Assembly: GCA_034409055.1 (NCBI GenBank)
Contig: DAOUMU010000155.1
Span: 1-26,974 of the forward strand
Source: DAOUMU01 sp034409055
GTDB taxonomy: Bacteria; Chloroflexota; Anaerolineae; 4572-78; J111
DNA: 26,974 bases
Direction: 5' to 3'
Each line of letters opens with the position of its first letter. Position 1 is the first letter of the stretch. The notes under the pieces are model-generated. The model was not told where the DNA came from. It saw nothing but the letters and a program-made list of their open reading frames with translations, and did not search any database. This document shows, piece by piece, positions 7,937 through 15,791 of this stretch. The position numbers and the translations under genes are program-made.

Positions 7937-9086
7937 AAGGGTCAGCCGCGTCGCGCAAACCATCACCCACAAAATTGAAGGCCAAAACGGCCACGATAAC
8001 CGGAATGGCGGGAAGCAACAACCACGGGGAAATGGCGATCGCTTGGATGTTTTGCGCGTCCTGCAACAATACCCCCCAACTGATCGCGGGTGGGCGCAGT
8101 CCCAAACCAAGAAAGCTCAGGGCTGTTTCGCTAATAATCATGGCCGGAATGGCCAGGGTGGTGGCGGCAATGATGTGGCTCCAAAATGAAGGCACCATAT
8201 GCCGCAGGATGATGCGCATCCGGCTGCAACCGGACAGGCGGGCGGCCATCACAAAGTCTTCCTCGCGCAACGAGAGAAACCGCCCCCGCACCACCCGTCC
8301 CAGCTCGGTCCAACCCAACAGGGAGATAATAACGGTGATGGCAAAGTAGACCTGCATGACGCTCCAGCTGGCGGGCAGCGCCGCCGTCAGGCCCATCCAT
8401 AACGGGATGGTGGGAATAGAGCGTAGAATTTCGATGATCCGCTGGATGATGATATCCAGGATGCCGCCATAGTAACCGGAAATACCGCCCAGCACCACCC
8501 CCAGGATCAGACTGAGGGCCACACTCACCAGGCCGATGACCAGCGAGGTTTGCGTGGCATACATCAGGCGCGACCACAGATCGCGTCCCTGCACATCTGT
8601 GCCCAACAGAAAGAGCGTTCCCTCTGCCGGGACACCTTCCGTCCCAATCAGGTGCGTGTTGCTGGGGATAAAGCCCAGCCATTTGTACTCAAACCCTTCG
8701 GCAAAAAACTTAACCGGAATTTTTATATTGGGATCAAGCGTATACACGCGTTTGAACGTTTTGGGATCACGGGTGCCGGTAAAGCCATACACGTAGGGGC
8801 TAAACCGGCCATTGTCAAACCATTGGATCGATTGCGGCGGCACCAGGGAGAGCTCCGCCTCGGTTGCCTCCGGATTGGCGTAGGCCAAAAAATCCGCGGC
8901 CACTACAATGCCATAAAAGAGAATGAGCATAATAGCACCCGCCATGGCCAGATAGTGTTTGCGATACCGCCACCACATTAACTGCCATTGCGTGGCCACG
9001 GCAATTTGTTCTTCGGCCTGGGTGGTGACAAAATCGTCATCCGGCTCCAGGATGTGGGAGGCTGTCTTGGTCATTGCTTCTGCCAT
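7929..9086 (-). CDS. ABC transporter permease, OppC/DppC type
   Basis: This is an inner-membrane permease of BPD_transp_1 type. The N-terminal cytoplasmic stretch is followed by a transmembrane segment near residues 45-65 (YLAMAGAIMLILFYGIVVAA) and a long periplasmic insert to about residue 160. Then comes the family landmark LLGTDVQGRDLWSRLMYATQ and a further set of membrane helices. The ATPase-coupling EAA-type loop reads EEDFVMAARLSGCSRMRIIL. With 385 residues it is longer than enterobacterial OppC (about 300); the excess is in the periplasmic insert, which is common in sugar-type members. The ATG has GGAGG 5 nt upstream and overlaps the OppB-like stop by one base (TAATG). Confidence 0.92.
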   Translation of the reverse strand: MAEAMTKTASHILEPDDDFVTTQAEEQIAVATQWQLMWWRYRKHYLAMAGAIMLILFYGIVVAADFLAYANPEATEAELSLVPPQSIQWFDNGRFSPYVYGFTGTRDPKTFKRVYTLDPNIKIPVKFFAEGFEYKWLGFIPSNTHLIGTEGVPAEGTLFLLGTDVQGRDLWSRLMYATQTSLVIGLVSVALSLILGVVLGGISGYYGGILDIIIQRIIEILRSIPTIPLWMGLTAALPASWSVMQVYFAITVIISLLGWTELGRVVRGRFLSLREEDFVMAARLSGCSRMRIILRHMVPSFWSHIIAATTLAIPAMIISETALSFLGLGLRPPAISWGVLLQDAQNIQAIAISPWLLLPAIPVIVAVLAFNFVGDGLRDAADPYG

Positions 9087-10075
9087 TACTGCCTCCCAAA
9101 TCGAATGCGGGGGTCAATCCACATCAATAATAAGTCCGATATAAACGTACCTATGACGGTTAGCACGCCCAGAAACAACATAATGGTTCCTGCCAGGAAC
9201 ATATCTTGCGCAATCAGGGCCTTGAGCAATAGCGGCCCCACCGTCGGCAAACTCAACACCATCGAAACGATGACGCTGCCCGAGATGATAAACGGAAATA
9301 AATAACCAATGGTGCTGACAAACGGATTGAGCGCCACACGTACCGGGTATTTCGCAATCACCCGGTACTCAGAAAGCCCGCGCGCGCGCGCCGTCATCAC
9401 ATAGGGCTTGCGCAGTTCATCGAGCAGGTTGGAGCGCATAATGCGGATCATTTGGGCGGTACCCCCTAAGCCCAGGACAATGGCCGCAATGGGTAGATGC
9501 TTGAGCATATCGACAAATTTGGCCCAACTCCACGGCGCGTTGGCGTACTCAGCCGAGAACAGCCCACCTACGTTGGCGTTAAAATACTTAAAGCCAACGT
9601 ACATCACAATGAGGGCCAGCATAAAGCCAGGAATGGCCAGGCCGATAAAGCCAATAATCGTGGCGATGTAATCGCCAATAGAATAGCGTTTAACGGCAGA
9701 ATATATGCCAATGGGCAGCGCCAGTGCCCATGTAAAAATAACGGCCGCCACCGAAACAACAATGGTCAGGGCCAGGCGGTCGCCAATAACGTCGAGTACC
9801 GGCCGGCCCCATTCGAGGGCCATGCCAAAGTTGCCGCGCATAATCAGTCCCATCCACTTGAGATATTGGATGTGGATCGGCTTATCGAGACCATACTGGA
9901 TGCGCAGCGCTTGCGCCTCCGCTTCTGTCACCTGGTTCCCCGAAAATGACATCGTAGCGATGTACGAGGTCACGTAATCACCCGGCGGCAATTGGATAAT
10001 AAGGAACGAGAGAACGGTGATAGCCCAGATGGTCAGAATGGCCAGGAAAAAACGGCGTACAATATAAGCTATCAT
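9086..10075 (-). CDS. ABC transporter permease, OppB/DppB type
   Basis: This is the first permease subunit. It has an N-terminal membrane helix (RRFFLAILTIWAITVLSFLI) followed by LPPGDYVTSYIA and the YGLDKPIHIQYLKWM segment typical of OppB/DppB. Five further helices surround the coupling loop KPYVMTARARGLSEYRVI. The C-terminus WIDPRIRFG is a family hallmark. The length of 329 residues is normal. The start has no convincing Shine-Dalgarno sequence (a T-run precedes the ATG), and a strong hairpin lies in the gap to the SBP gene. Both would lower permease expression relative to the binding protein. It heads the tightly overlapped block of membrane and ATPase genes. Confidence 0.92.
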   Translation of the reverse strand: MIAYIVRRFFLAILTIWAITVLSFLIIQLPPGDYVTSYIATMSFSGNQVTEAEAQALRIQYGLDKPIHIQYLKWMGLIMRGNFGMALEWGRPVLDVIGDRLALTIVVSVAAVIFTWALALPIGIYSAVKRYSIGDYIATIIGFIGLAIPGFMLALIVMYVGFKYFNANVGGLFSAEYANAPWSWAKFVDMLKHLPIAAIVLGLGGTAQMIRIMRSNLLDELRKPYVMTARARGLSEYRVIAKYPVRVALNPFVSTIGYLFPFIISGSVIVSMVLSLPTVGPLLLKALIAQDMFLAGTIMLFLGVLTVIGTFISDLLLMWIDPRIRFGRQ

Positions 10076-10106
10076 AAAAAAGTTACATCTTTCGGTTCTC
10101 TTCTAA

Positions 10107-10178
10107 CTCTCCCCCTTGCCGCAGGCACAAACGGGGAGAGCGATGCCCGTCCTCCGTCATTAGATGACGGAGGACGGG
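10107..10178. promoter_or_regulatory. Two stem-loops in the SBP-permease gap
   Basis: The 123-bp gap between the binding-protein and OppB-like genes holds two hairpins. The strong one pairs 10146-10160 with 10164-10178: a perfect 15-bp GC-rich stem with a 3-nt loop. A weaker one pairs CTCTCCCC (10107-10114) with GGGGAGAG (10133-10140). Neither is followed by a clear U-run in the minus-strand transcript. As in other importer operons, such a structure may protect the 3' end of the SBP message or attenuate downstream expression. That role is inferred. Confidence 0.7.
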
Positions 10179-10198
10179 GTGAGAATGGGAATAAGTTA

Positions 10199-12406
10199 CT
10201 ACTTGAAGTAGAAGGTCACTGGTCGCGACGATTGCGGCGTGCGCGCGTGCTGCGCGTTTATCTGACGTTCCGGGATATTGCCCATATTGTTCTTGACAAC
10301 ACGGACGCCCATAAACGCCGGTGACTGTCCAACCGTGCCAATGCTATACTCTTGCTCGACGAGGATCTTCCAGATCTCTTTGGCGTTCGCAATCTGGCCG
10401 GCTTCATCCAGCCCAAACGCCTCGCGGTAGAGATCAAACGCCCGCAGCATTTCGGGATCTTCCGGCTCTTTGCCCTGCTCGCCGTTGGAAGCATACCACC
10501 TGGCATAACAGTTACCCATGTGAGACTCAGCCGGGTCCACCGGCAGCGCATGGCGAGCAAAGAGATAGAGCATTTCCGAACCGTCGTTGGCCCAGGTAAT
10601 CATTTGGTGTTCGTTGTTGGCCGTCATACCAAAGGCGATGTTGCGTTCCATCTCCTTAACGGTCACATCAATGCCAATCTCTTTCCACTGCGATTTGACC
10701 ATTTCGCCAACTTTGGTGTAGGGAATGAACGAACCGCCGACAGTGATCAGCTCGAAGGTCAGGCGCTCTCCGTTATCGGTGCGCAGGCGGAACCCTTCGC
10801 TGTCTTTTTCGGTCAGTCCCAAATCATCGAGGATCTGGTTCGCCTGGTCGATATCCAGTACGGCCCACTTTTTGTTCCATTCCGGGCCGGGGCTGTAGAT
10901 TGAGTCGGGCGAAGGTGCGATCGAGCCAGGTGTGCCGACGCCGAGCCAGAGGGCCTCGTTGATCTGATCGCGATCAATACCCAGCGAGAGCGCGTGGCGG
11001 AAATCTTTGTTATGCAGCCACTTGGCAATTTCGGGGTCGCCTTCGTAACACATGCCAATGTGCAACGCGGCATCCGCGCCATTTAAGGCCGGATCAAGAT
11101 GAACGGTGTAGTCGCCTTGCTCCGCATTTTCCAGGAAAACGGGCAATTTGTCAAGCCCCATGTGGCGTGCCTGAAGGTCGTACTCGCCGGCAATGGCGCG
11201 CAGGTTGGCCACTTCGGTGTTCTCCGCCAGAGCCATAGAGATTTCGTCAATGTACGGCAGTTGGTTCCCTGCGGTGTCCACGGCCCAGAAGTACGGATTG
11301 CGCTCCATAGACCAGGTGGGGGTGTTAATGGGGCTAACGGTTTTCCAGGGCGTCATCACGGGCACTTCGGGATTAAGCGCCCAACTGTACTTGAACTTAA
11401 GCAGGTTCACCCAATTGTCAAAGCCCTCGTCCGCGGCCATTTTGTTGACTTCTTCTTCAGACGAGTACTTGGGCAGGAATTGTTTGAGGTAATGCGCCGG
11501 AGCACACGCGCCGCCCCAGTTTTGGAAGGCGCCGCGGGTGGAAAAACCGGCCCCAATGCCCGTGCTGCCGGCCAGTTGATAGACAAAGTAGGTGTACGGT
11601 TCGGGGAACTCGAAGGCGACGGTAAAGTCGTCAATCTTTTTCATCACGCCCGGCTGGCCGTTGATCTGCATTTCAGGGAAGGGCGTGGGCACGATTTCCG
11701 GATTCGAGTAGATATCCTCGAACCAGAATATACAGTCATCCGCGGTCATCGGTTCGCCGTCGGACCACTTAGCGCCTTTACGCAGGAAAATGGTGATGGT
11801 CTTACCATCTTCGCTCACTTCCCAACCTTTGGCCAGCATAGGCACGATGGTGTTGCCGGTGTAGTCAAAGTGCAAGATTTTGTCCATCGAGTTGATGCGG
11901 TTACCGTTCTCGTGATCTGCCGGGCCGGTGAACGCGCGCCGCCACGTGCCGCCGTATTGGCCAATCTCATCCAGTGGCTCGATGACCATCAGGTCTTCGG
12001 GGTCGGGCAGGCGTTCTTCAACCGGTGGCAGTTCGCCGGCGGCCACCATTTCGGCCAATTGCGGCGCTTCGCTAAACGTTGTTGGGTACGCGCTGGTGTC
12101 TAAAATGATCTCCGGCCCTTCCAACTCGCCGACCAGTGTCGAACCCATCTGAGGCTCTTCGGCGGCTTCAGCGGTGGCAGTGACCACAACTTCCACCTCT
12201 TTTTCAACGATGACTTCCTTTTCGACTTCAACCGTCTCGACAACCTTTACTTCTTTTTCAACTTCAACGGTCTCTACGACTTTAACTTCCTTTTCTACTT
12301 CAACCGTTTGAACGATTGTTTCTGGGGTGGGCGCGGGACTACAAGACACCAGGCCCAGCAGAGCCACGATGGCAACCAAGAAAAAGACTTTTCTTCGAAA
12401 CTTCAT
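10199..12406 (-). CDS. Solute-binding lipoprotein, SBP family 5 (OppA-like)
   Basis: This is the extracytoplasmic binding protein of the importer. The N-terminus is a lipoprotein signal (MKFRRKVFFLVAIVALLGLV) with the lipobox LVSC, lipidated at Cys22. Residues about 32-75 are a tether made of repeated VEVEKEVKVVET units, a form common in Chloroflexota binding proteins. The family 5 domain follows from about residue 130. Landmarks are FLRKGAKWSDGEPMTADDCIFW and the later HALSLGIDRDQINEALW. With 735 residues it is longer than E. coli OppA (543). In Thermotogota and Chloroflexota such proteins often bind oligosaccharides, and here the cargo is probably an unsaturated oligouronide. The ATG has AAGGAGG 9 nt upstream, the best ribosome site of the operon. 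Confidence 0.93.
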   Translation of the reverse strand: MKFRRKVFFLVAIVALLGLVSCSPAPTPETIVQTVEVEKEVKVVETVEVEKEVKVVETVEVEKEVIVEKEVEVVVTATAEAAEEPQMGSTLVGELEGPEIILDTSAYPTTFSEAPQLAEMVAAGELPPVEERLPDPEDLMVIEPLDEIGQYGGTWRRAFTGPADHENGNRINSMDKILHFDYTGNTIVPMLAKGWEVSEDGKTITIFLRKGAKWSDGEPMTADDCIFWFEDIYSNPEIVPTPFPEMQINGQPGVMKKIDDFTVAFEFPEPYTYFVYQLAGSTGIGAGFSTRGAFQNWGGACAPAHYLKQFLPKYSSEEEVNKMAADEGFDNWVNLLKFKYSWALNPEVPVMTPWKTVSPINTPTWSMERNPYFWAVDTAGNQLPYIDEISMALAENTEVANLRAIAGEYDLQARHMGLDKLPVFLENAEQGDYTVHLDPALNGADAALHIGMCYEGDPEIAKWLHNKDFRHALSLGIDRDQINEALWLGVGTPGSIAPSPDSIYSPGPEWNKKWAVLDIDQANQILDDLGLTEKDSEGFRLRTDNGERLTFELITVGGSFIPYTKVGEMVKSQWKEIGIDVTVKEMERNIAFGMTANNEHQMITWANDGSEMLYLFARHALPVDPAESHMGNCYARWYASNGEQGKEPEDPEMLRAFDLYREAFGLDEAGQIANAKEIWKILVEQEYSIGTVGQSPAFMGVRVVKNNMGNIPERQINAQHARTPQSSRPVTFYFK
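12190..12310 (-). repeat. In-frame 36-bp tandem repeat (VEVEKEV tether)
   Basis: This coding segment just after the lipobox of the SBP contains about three 36-bp units and a partial one, with many synonymous differences between units. It encodes an alternating Val/Glu/Lys tether. Copy number may vary between strains by slippage. It is a protein-level repeat and not a CRISPR, because the units are contiguous without spacers. Confidence 0.85.
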
Positions 12407-12546
12407 TGTTTTATCCTCCTTGTTAAACCTCTAATTACCAAATTTACCAACTTCTGTTCACTAAATGAACTTACAAAACGATGGTTGTCAATTAAACTTG
12501 TTTGGAAATCTTTGGCCTTCCTCCTTTCTCCTTGATAAGGGTTTAT

Positions 12547-12885
12547 TCAACGCCCCGGCTTAATAAATAGAAACCGTGAAGTAGAATTCATCAGAAATTT
12601 GGGTTGTTCATAACTTGAACGACGGGGGGGAACCAAAGGGGTGGGCACAACATCCCGCTCAAAGGTGCAGGCTAAGGCAACGATATCCCGCTTGTAGCTT
12701 TCTACAATTTCATCGCGGCGCCCCTGCCAATAGGCCTGATATTCTCGCCATTTGGCCCGGTAAAGCGTTTCATAACCCACGGTTCTATCAGTTATAGGAT
12801 AATCCACACCAATTTCCCCAACTGGGACGCGATCAAAAGGACGGTGTTCAAGGGTGGCAATAACCCGTTCTTTAGGAAGCATCAA
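12547..12885 (-). pseudogene. URO-D-like protein, truncated N-terminal part
   Basis: The first ~97 residues (MLPKERVIATLEHRPFDRVP, GEIGVDYPITDRTVGYETLY, then VPPRRSSYEQPKFL) match the start of uroporphyrinogen-decarboxylase-like (URO-D/MtaA-type) proteins, which are normally about 330-400 residues. After QPKFL the frame runs 15 unrelated residues to a stop, 140 bp before the SBP gene, so about three quarters of the gene is missing. Such URO-D-like proteins are frequent in sugar operons of this phylum, but their reactions are mostly unknown. The fragment sits directly behind a consensus promoter and is the first reading frame of the uronate transcript. A deletion may have fused this promoter to the importer operon. 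Confidence 0.8.
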
Positions 12886-12920
12886 TGAATCCTAACTTGT
12901 TACCTTAATTATGTTCATTA

Positions 12921-12976
12921 TTTGGACAAGTTGTCTAATTATAGTACAAACCTTTCAGCCTGTCAAACAAGTTGCC
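12921..12976 (-). promoter_or_regulatory. Consensus sigma70-type promoter with paired operator-like sites
   Basis: On the minus strand TTGACA (12961-12966) and TATAAT (12938-12943) are separated by exactly 17 nt, a perfect primary-sigma promoter. The predicted start is near 12,931. A palindrome, GACAAGTTGTC (12925-12935), which extends imperfectly to 21 bp, overlaps that start. A second copy with 9 of 11 bases (12966-12976) abuts the -35 box, 41 bp away centre to centre, about four helical turns. This layout fits repression by a dimer or by looping. The cognate regulator is not proven; the operon's IclR protein is one candidate, and a GntR-type protein is also plausible. Confidence 0.75.
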
Positions 12977-13179
12977 TCCTTATCAGCCTAACAGAGCTTT
13001 TTATATCACCACAAAATTCCACTGTTCTTGATAAAAATGAGGTATCGTTCAGGTGGGTAAATCGGTGTTCCCCCAAAGTCTAGCGTAGGTTTTCTGTTTG
13101 GGGTTGCCATAGCTCCTAAGTCAGAAGCATTCAATTGGGGTTAGTTTTGTAAATCAGTCGTACTGGTTTGCCAAGCCGT
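12977..13179. other. Gene-free stretch between uronate promoter and cassette array
   Basis: I see no coding frame, tRNA or clear terminator here. A weak inverted pair (CCCCAAA and TTTGGGG, around 13,073-13,110) and a GGGGTTAG near 13,137 are the only features. The latter might be a degenerate cassette core. The segment probably marks the junction between chromosome and cassette array. Confidence 0.4.
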
Positions 13180-13185
13180 GCCTAA

Positions 13186-13261
13186 GTGATGGTCGGTGGG
13201 GTCGGCGCCGACCCCACCGCCAATTCCGAACCCCGCGTGAGATTTTCACCTCACGAGGCTC
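13186..13261 (-). ncRNA. Domains V and VI of intron 1
   Basis: Domain V is 13228-13261, 34 nt. It begins GAGCC, has a GAAA terminal loop inside a GC-rich stem, and ends GGTTC, as in catalytic domain V hairpins. Domain VI follows to the intron end and contains a 24-bp perfect palindrome (13195-13218) before the terminal ATCAC. The palindrome leaves little room for the usual small loop. Confidence 0.8.
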
Positions 13262-13280
13262 TTCAGTAGATTGGCTGTTG

Positions 13281-14948
13281 TCAGCAGCACTTTACTGCGT
13301 GAGCCATATCGTGACAGTGGCCGTGGATCAGGCTCAAATTTGCATAACGGTTATCCTTGTGATTGCCGTTAAGGTGATGAACCTCCACCACGTCCTCGGT
13401 TGTGAACGGTAGACCCCATTCTTCACATTTGCCTTGCTGCCATTTCAAGAGCTTGACCGCTCGCAATGGTTTAAGCGGGTCGCTCATCAACCGTTGTGCC
13501 CAGTAGAGCCAATCCCCATCCCTTCGACTGCGCTCAGGACAGGCAAAGGGACTTTTCGAACCAACCACCTTGGTGTGCCGTCTAATTCTGGTTTGCTCGT
13601 ACTGGTAGAGGTAGTTTTCTCCATCGCTGAAACGGATGCGTCCCTTGTGCTTGCGCCAGTAGCGGCGGTAGCACCAACTCGGCCATTTACGAGGATGGCG
13701 AAAAGCCGCCCAACGACGGAGCTTGTGGTACAATTGTGTACTCATCCGGTCAAAAATCTGTTTAGCACTACAAGGGCGGTCATAGTTGGCCCAGCCTCGG
13801 ATGATAGGATTGAGGGCGCCAATCAAGCCCGCCTGAGAACTGCCTCGGTAATCCCGGATAACCTGTTTCAGTTGGGCCAAATGGTGCTGTTGGGCCTTTT
13901 TGCTCGGTTTGATGATGGTCTTGAAACCGGCTTTAGCCCGGTAAGACCGAGTTTTATATCTGCCTACCCGATATTGGCGGATGTTGAAACCTAGAAAGTC
14001 AAAGCCCACCTGACCCTGGTACTTATCGAGGGTGTGGGTGATGCGAGTTTTACTGGGCTTGAGCCGCAGGCCCATTGAGGTTAACCAGGCTTCGGCTTGA
14101 AACTTGACCTGTTGCAAGGTATCCAGGTCGTGATGCAAAATGACCAGGTCGTCCGCGTAACGGACGATGGCTGGTTTTTGTCTTTTGGGATAACTTTGGC
14201 GCAAGTCCTGTTCCAGACCGTGCGGAGCCACATTCATCAACAGGGGTGAAATCACCCCGCCCTGGGGAACGCCCGCTTCTGGAAAGAGGGTTTGTCCTTT
14301 ATCAACAATGCCCGCCTTAAGCCAGCTTCGTACCAGGGTGGTGATGGGCTGGATAGCCGCGAGCTTGTTTAAGAGGGCTTGATGATTGATCCGGTCGAAG
14401 CATTTTTCGATATCGGCGTCCAGCACATACTTGGGTTTGAGCCTGATGTAGTTAAAAATGGCTTCGATAGCATCGTGGGCATTGCGGCCTGGTCGGAAAC
14501 CGTAGGAATTAGGCTCAAAGATCGCCTCCCATTCCGCTTCTAGGGCCAGTTTGACCAGGGCTTGGGTGGCCCGGTCGAACATGGTCGGGATACCTAACGG
14601 CCTTTGCTCTCCGTCAAGTTTAGGCAGATAGGTCCGTCGGACCGGGTCTACCGCCTGGTCCAGATTTTGTAAACGACGCACATAGCGCAGTCGTTGGGTA
14701 GGGGTCAGTGACGCTACTCCGTCTACGCCAGCCGTTCGTTTGCCCCGATTATCTTGTGATACTTTCCGTACCGCCAGACAGCGAGCCGACCAGGAGCGAA
14801 GCAAGAGCCGTTGTAAGTTGTGGACTGTCCTGACATCGCCCCGCAGCTTGGCTTGGTAGATGCGCTTTTGCAGGCGGAAAACGTTCCGCTGAATTTTCTT
14901 CCAGGGGAGTGATTTCCAAACTTCACTCGGTCGCAGTGCCGGTGTCAT
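13281..14948 (-). CDS. ltrA: Group II intron reverse transcriptase/maturase with HNH-like C-terminus
   Basis: This 555-residue intron-encoded protein promotes splicing of its intron and copies the RNA into DNA at a new site. The RT domain has YLPKLDGEQRPLGIPTMFDR, SYGFRPGRNAHDA (148-160), DADIEKCFDRINH (177-189), GVPQGGVISPLL and the catalytic YADD (264-267). A maturase (X) region follows to about 440. Residues 505-550 resemble an HNH endonuclease (EVHHLNGNH, NLSLIHGHCHD). Its usual CxxC before the His is CEEW (508-511), so one likely metal ligand is lost. Residues ACPERSRR (469-476) come from a 24-bp repeat inserted in frame between KSPF and DGDW. The ATG has GGAGGT about 9 nt upstream. Confidence 0.92.
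   Translation of the reverse strand: MTPALRPSEVWKSLPWKKIQRNVFRLQKRIYQAKLRGDVRTVHNLQRLLLRSWSARCLAVRKVSQDNRGKRTAGVDGVASLTPTQRLRYVRRLQNLDQAVDPVRRTYLPKLDGEQRPLGIPTMFDRATQALVKLALEAEWEAIFEPNSYGFRPGRNAHDAIEAIFNYIRLKPKYVLDADIEKCFDRINHQALLNKLAAIQPITTLVRSWLKAGIVDKGQTLFPEAGVPQGGVISPLLMNVAPHGLEQDLRQSYPKRQKPAIVRYADDLVILHHDLDTLQQVKFQAEAWLTSMGLRLKPSKTRITHTLDKYQGQVGFDFLGFNIRQYRVGRYKTRSYRAKAGFKTIIKPSKKAQQHHLAQLKQVIRDYRGSSQAGLIGALNPIIRGWANYDRPCSAKQIFDRMSTQLYHKLRRWAAFRHPRKWPSWCYRRYWRKHKGRIRFSDGENYLYQYEQTRIRRHTKVVGSKSPFACPERSRRDGDWLYWAQRLMSDPLKPLRAVKLLKWQQGKCEEWGLPFTTEDVVEVHHLNGNHKDNRYANLSLIHGHCHDMAHAVKCC
13521..13544 (-). repeat. Short repeat copy 1 (inside RT gene)
   Basis: This ~24-bp repeat reads GCCTGTCCTGAGC...GTCGAAGG on the minus strand. 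It is in frame and encodes ACPERSRR within the intron protein, between two conserved blocks that are normally adjacent. Confidence 0.85.
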
Positions 14949-15035
14949 AAGCTCTGACCTCCGCCAGTACCTCTACATTCCAATCTACCGGACCCACGTC
15001 GGCTTATCCCAAGCGTTACCTTGGGCCTTTGCTTC

Positions 15036-15059
15036 CCTTCGGCCTGGCTCAGGACAGGC
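15036..15059 (-). repeat. Short repeat copy 2 (intron 1 domain I/II region)
   Basis: This is the same repeat as copy 1 with a divergent middle (GAGCCAGGCCGAAGG). It lies in the non-coding 5' part of intron 1, about 90 bp before the reverse transcriptase start. Confidence 0.75.
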
Positions 15060-15584
15060 TTGGGTCATCCTACTCCCCTTGGCTTGCGGCTGGTTGCCTG
15101 CTCGGTCTAAATGCCGAGAGCGTTCGGGGAGTTACTCCGTTCCGTGTGTCCATTTTCCGTGACCGTAGGTCGATACTTTACGCCGGGTTTCGTTCGGATG
15201 GATACTACGTGAGATTTGAGCACGTAGCCTGAAACCGTCTCCCTTTTGGATCGGGCCTGTTAACCAGCGTTGGCCCGTTCTCCTTGACGACGCTTCAACC
15301 ATATCTTTACTCATCGTTGACCGTAGCCACTTGCTCGACGAGATCACTCCGTCTGGTTCACAGCTTATCACCTTTCCACCCTTGCTCCTGACGATTGATG
15401 ACCAGTCGCTCGCCATAGGGTGGTGCTATCTCCCATCCACCGGGGAGGTTAGAGTTGATCAATACCCTCGTTGGGTATATCATCTCACTAACATAGACAC
15501 ACAGTTGTCAAAGAACAGATGGTGCTGTCCTTTGCCGCCCATCCCCCGACCTCGAAAGATCGGTTTCGGGCGAACGGGTCGCAC

Positions 15585-15704
15585 CAAATCGCTCAAGCCG
15601 AATGCCTAACGCTGCGGTTTTTGAAACTATTTGCGCCATCGGTGTTGATTTTGGCTTGTAGGTCACTTTGCTGGCCCGGCATCGGCTTAGCTCAAGCGTT
15701 GGGC
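15585..15704 (+). other. attC site A (right part; left core at 13180-13185)
   Basis: With intron 1 removed, the site reads GCCTAAC (13180-13185 plus 15585), then AAATCGCTCAAGCCGAATGC, and ends CGGCTTAGCTCAAGC plus the core GTTGGGC (15698-15704). The two ends are imperfect inverted copies: GCTCAAGCCGA pairs with TCGGCTTAGCTC, and the outer cores GCCTAAC and GTTGGGC pair. This is the standard architecture of an integron attC (59-base element). The spliced length is about 126 bp. The next cassette starts within GTTGGGC. Confidence 0.82.
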
Positions 15705-15791
15705 GGCATTTTTAATTACGATTGATCTTCATACTACAAACAGGAGGAAACCTCATAGTTTACGAATAATAATCAACATAAGGAGGGAGAA

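Larger units (their letters stand above)
13186..15584 (-). mobile_element. Group II intron 1, full length, with reverse transcriptase
   Basis: The intron starts at 15,584 with the group II 5' consensus GTGCGAC and ends at 13,186 with an AC dinucleotide, 2,399 nt in all. Domain I occupies roughly 15,584-14,960, the ORF lies in domain IV, and domains V and VI follow it. It is inserted in the bottom strand of an attC site. The left flank ends GCCTAA (13180-13185) and the right flank begins C (15585). Joining them restores GCCTAAC and an attC arm that pairs with 15,678-15,704. It is the only intron here that carries its own reverse transcriptase, so it may supply the protein for the others. Confidence 0.9.

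Noticed and set aside
6896..8110. A 404-residue version of the OppD-like ATPase starting at 8110
   Set aside because: The first 58 codons lie inside the permease gene and match no part of the ATPase family; the overlapping ATG at 7936 gives the normal length.
11099..12103. A 334-residue plus-strand frame opposite the SBP gene
   Set aside because: It is antisense to a well-supported lipoprotein gene and shows no domain; it is open only because of the codon bias of the real gene.
12190..12310. CRISPR-like regular repeats
   Set aside because: The units are contiguous without spacers and encode the in-frame VEVEKEV tether of a lipoprotein.
13195..13218. A 24-bp palindrome read as a transcription terminator
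   Set aside because: It falls exactly in domain VI of intron 1, between domain V and the intron end, and has no T-run after it.
13281..14948. The reverse transcriptase as a retron or diversity-generating element
   Set aside because: The RT motifs, maturase region, domain V/VI downstream and intron 5' consensus upstream all fit a group II intron; no template/variable repeat pair was seen.
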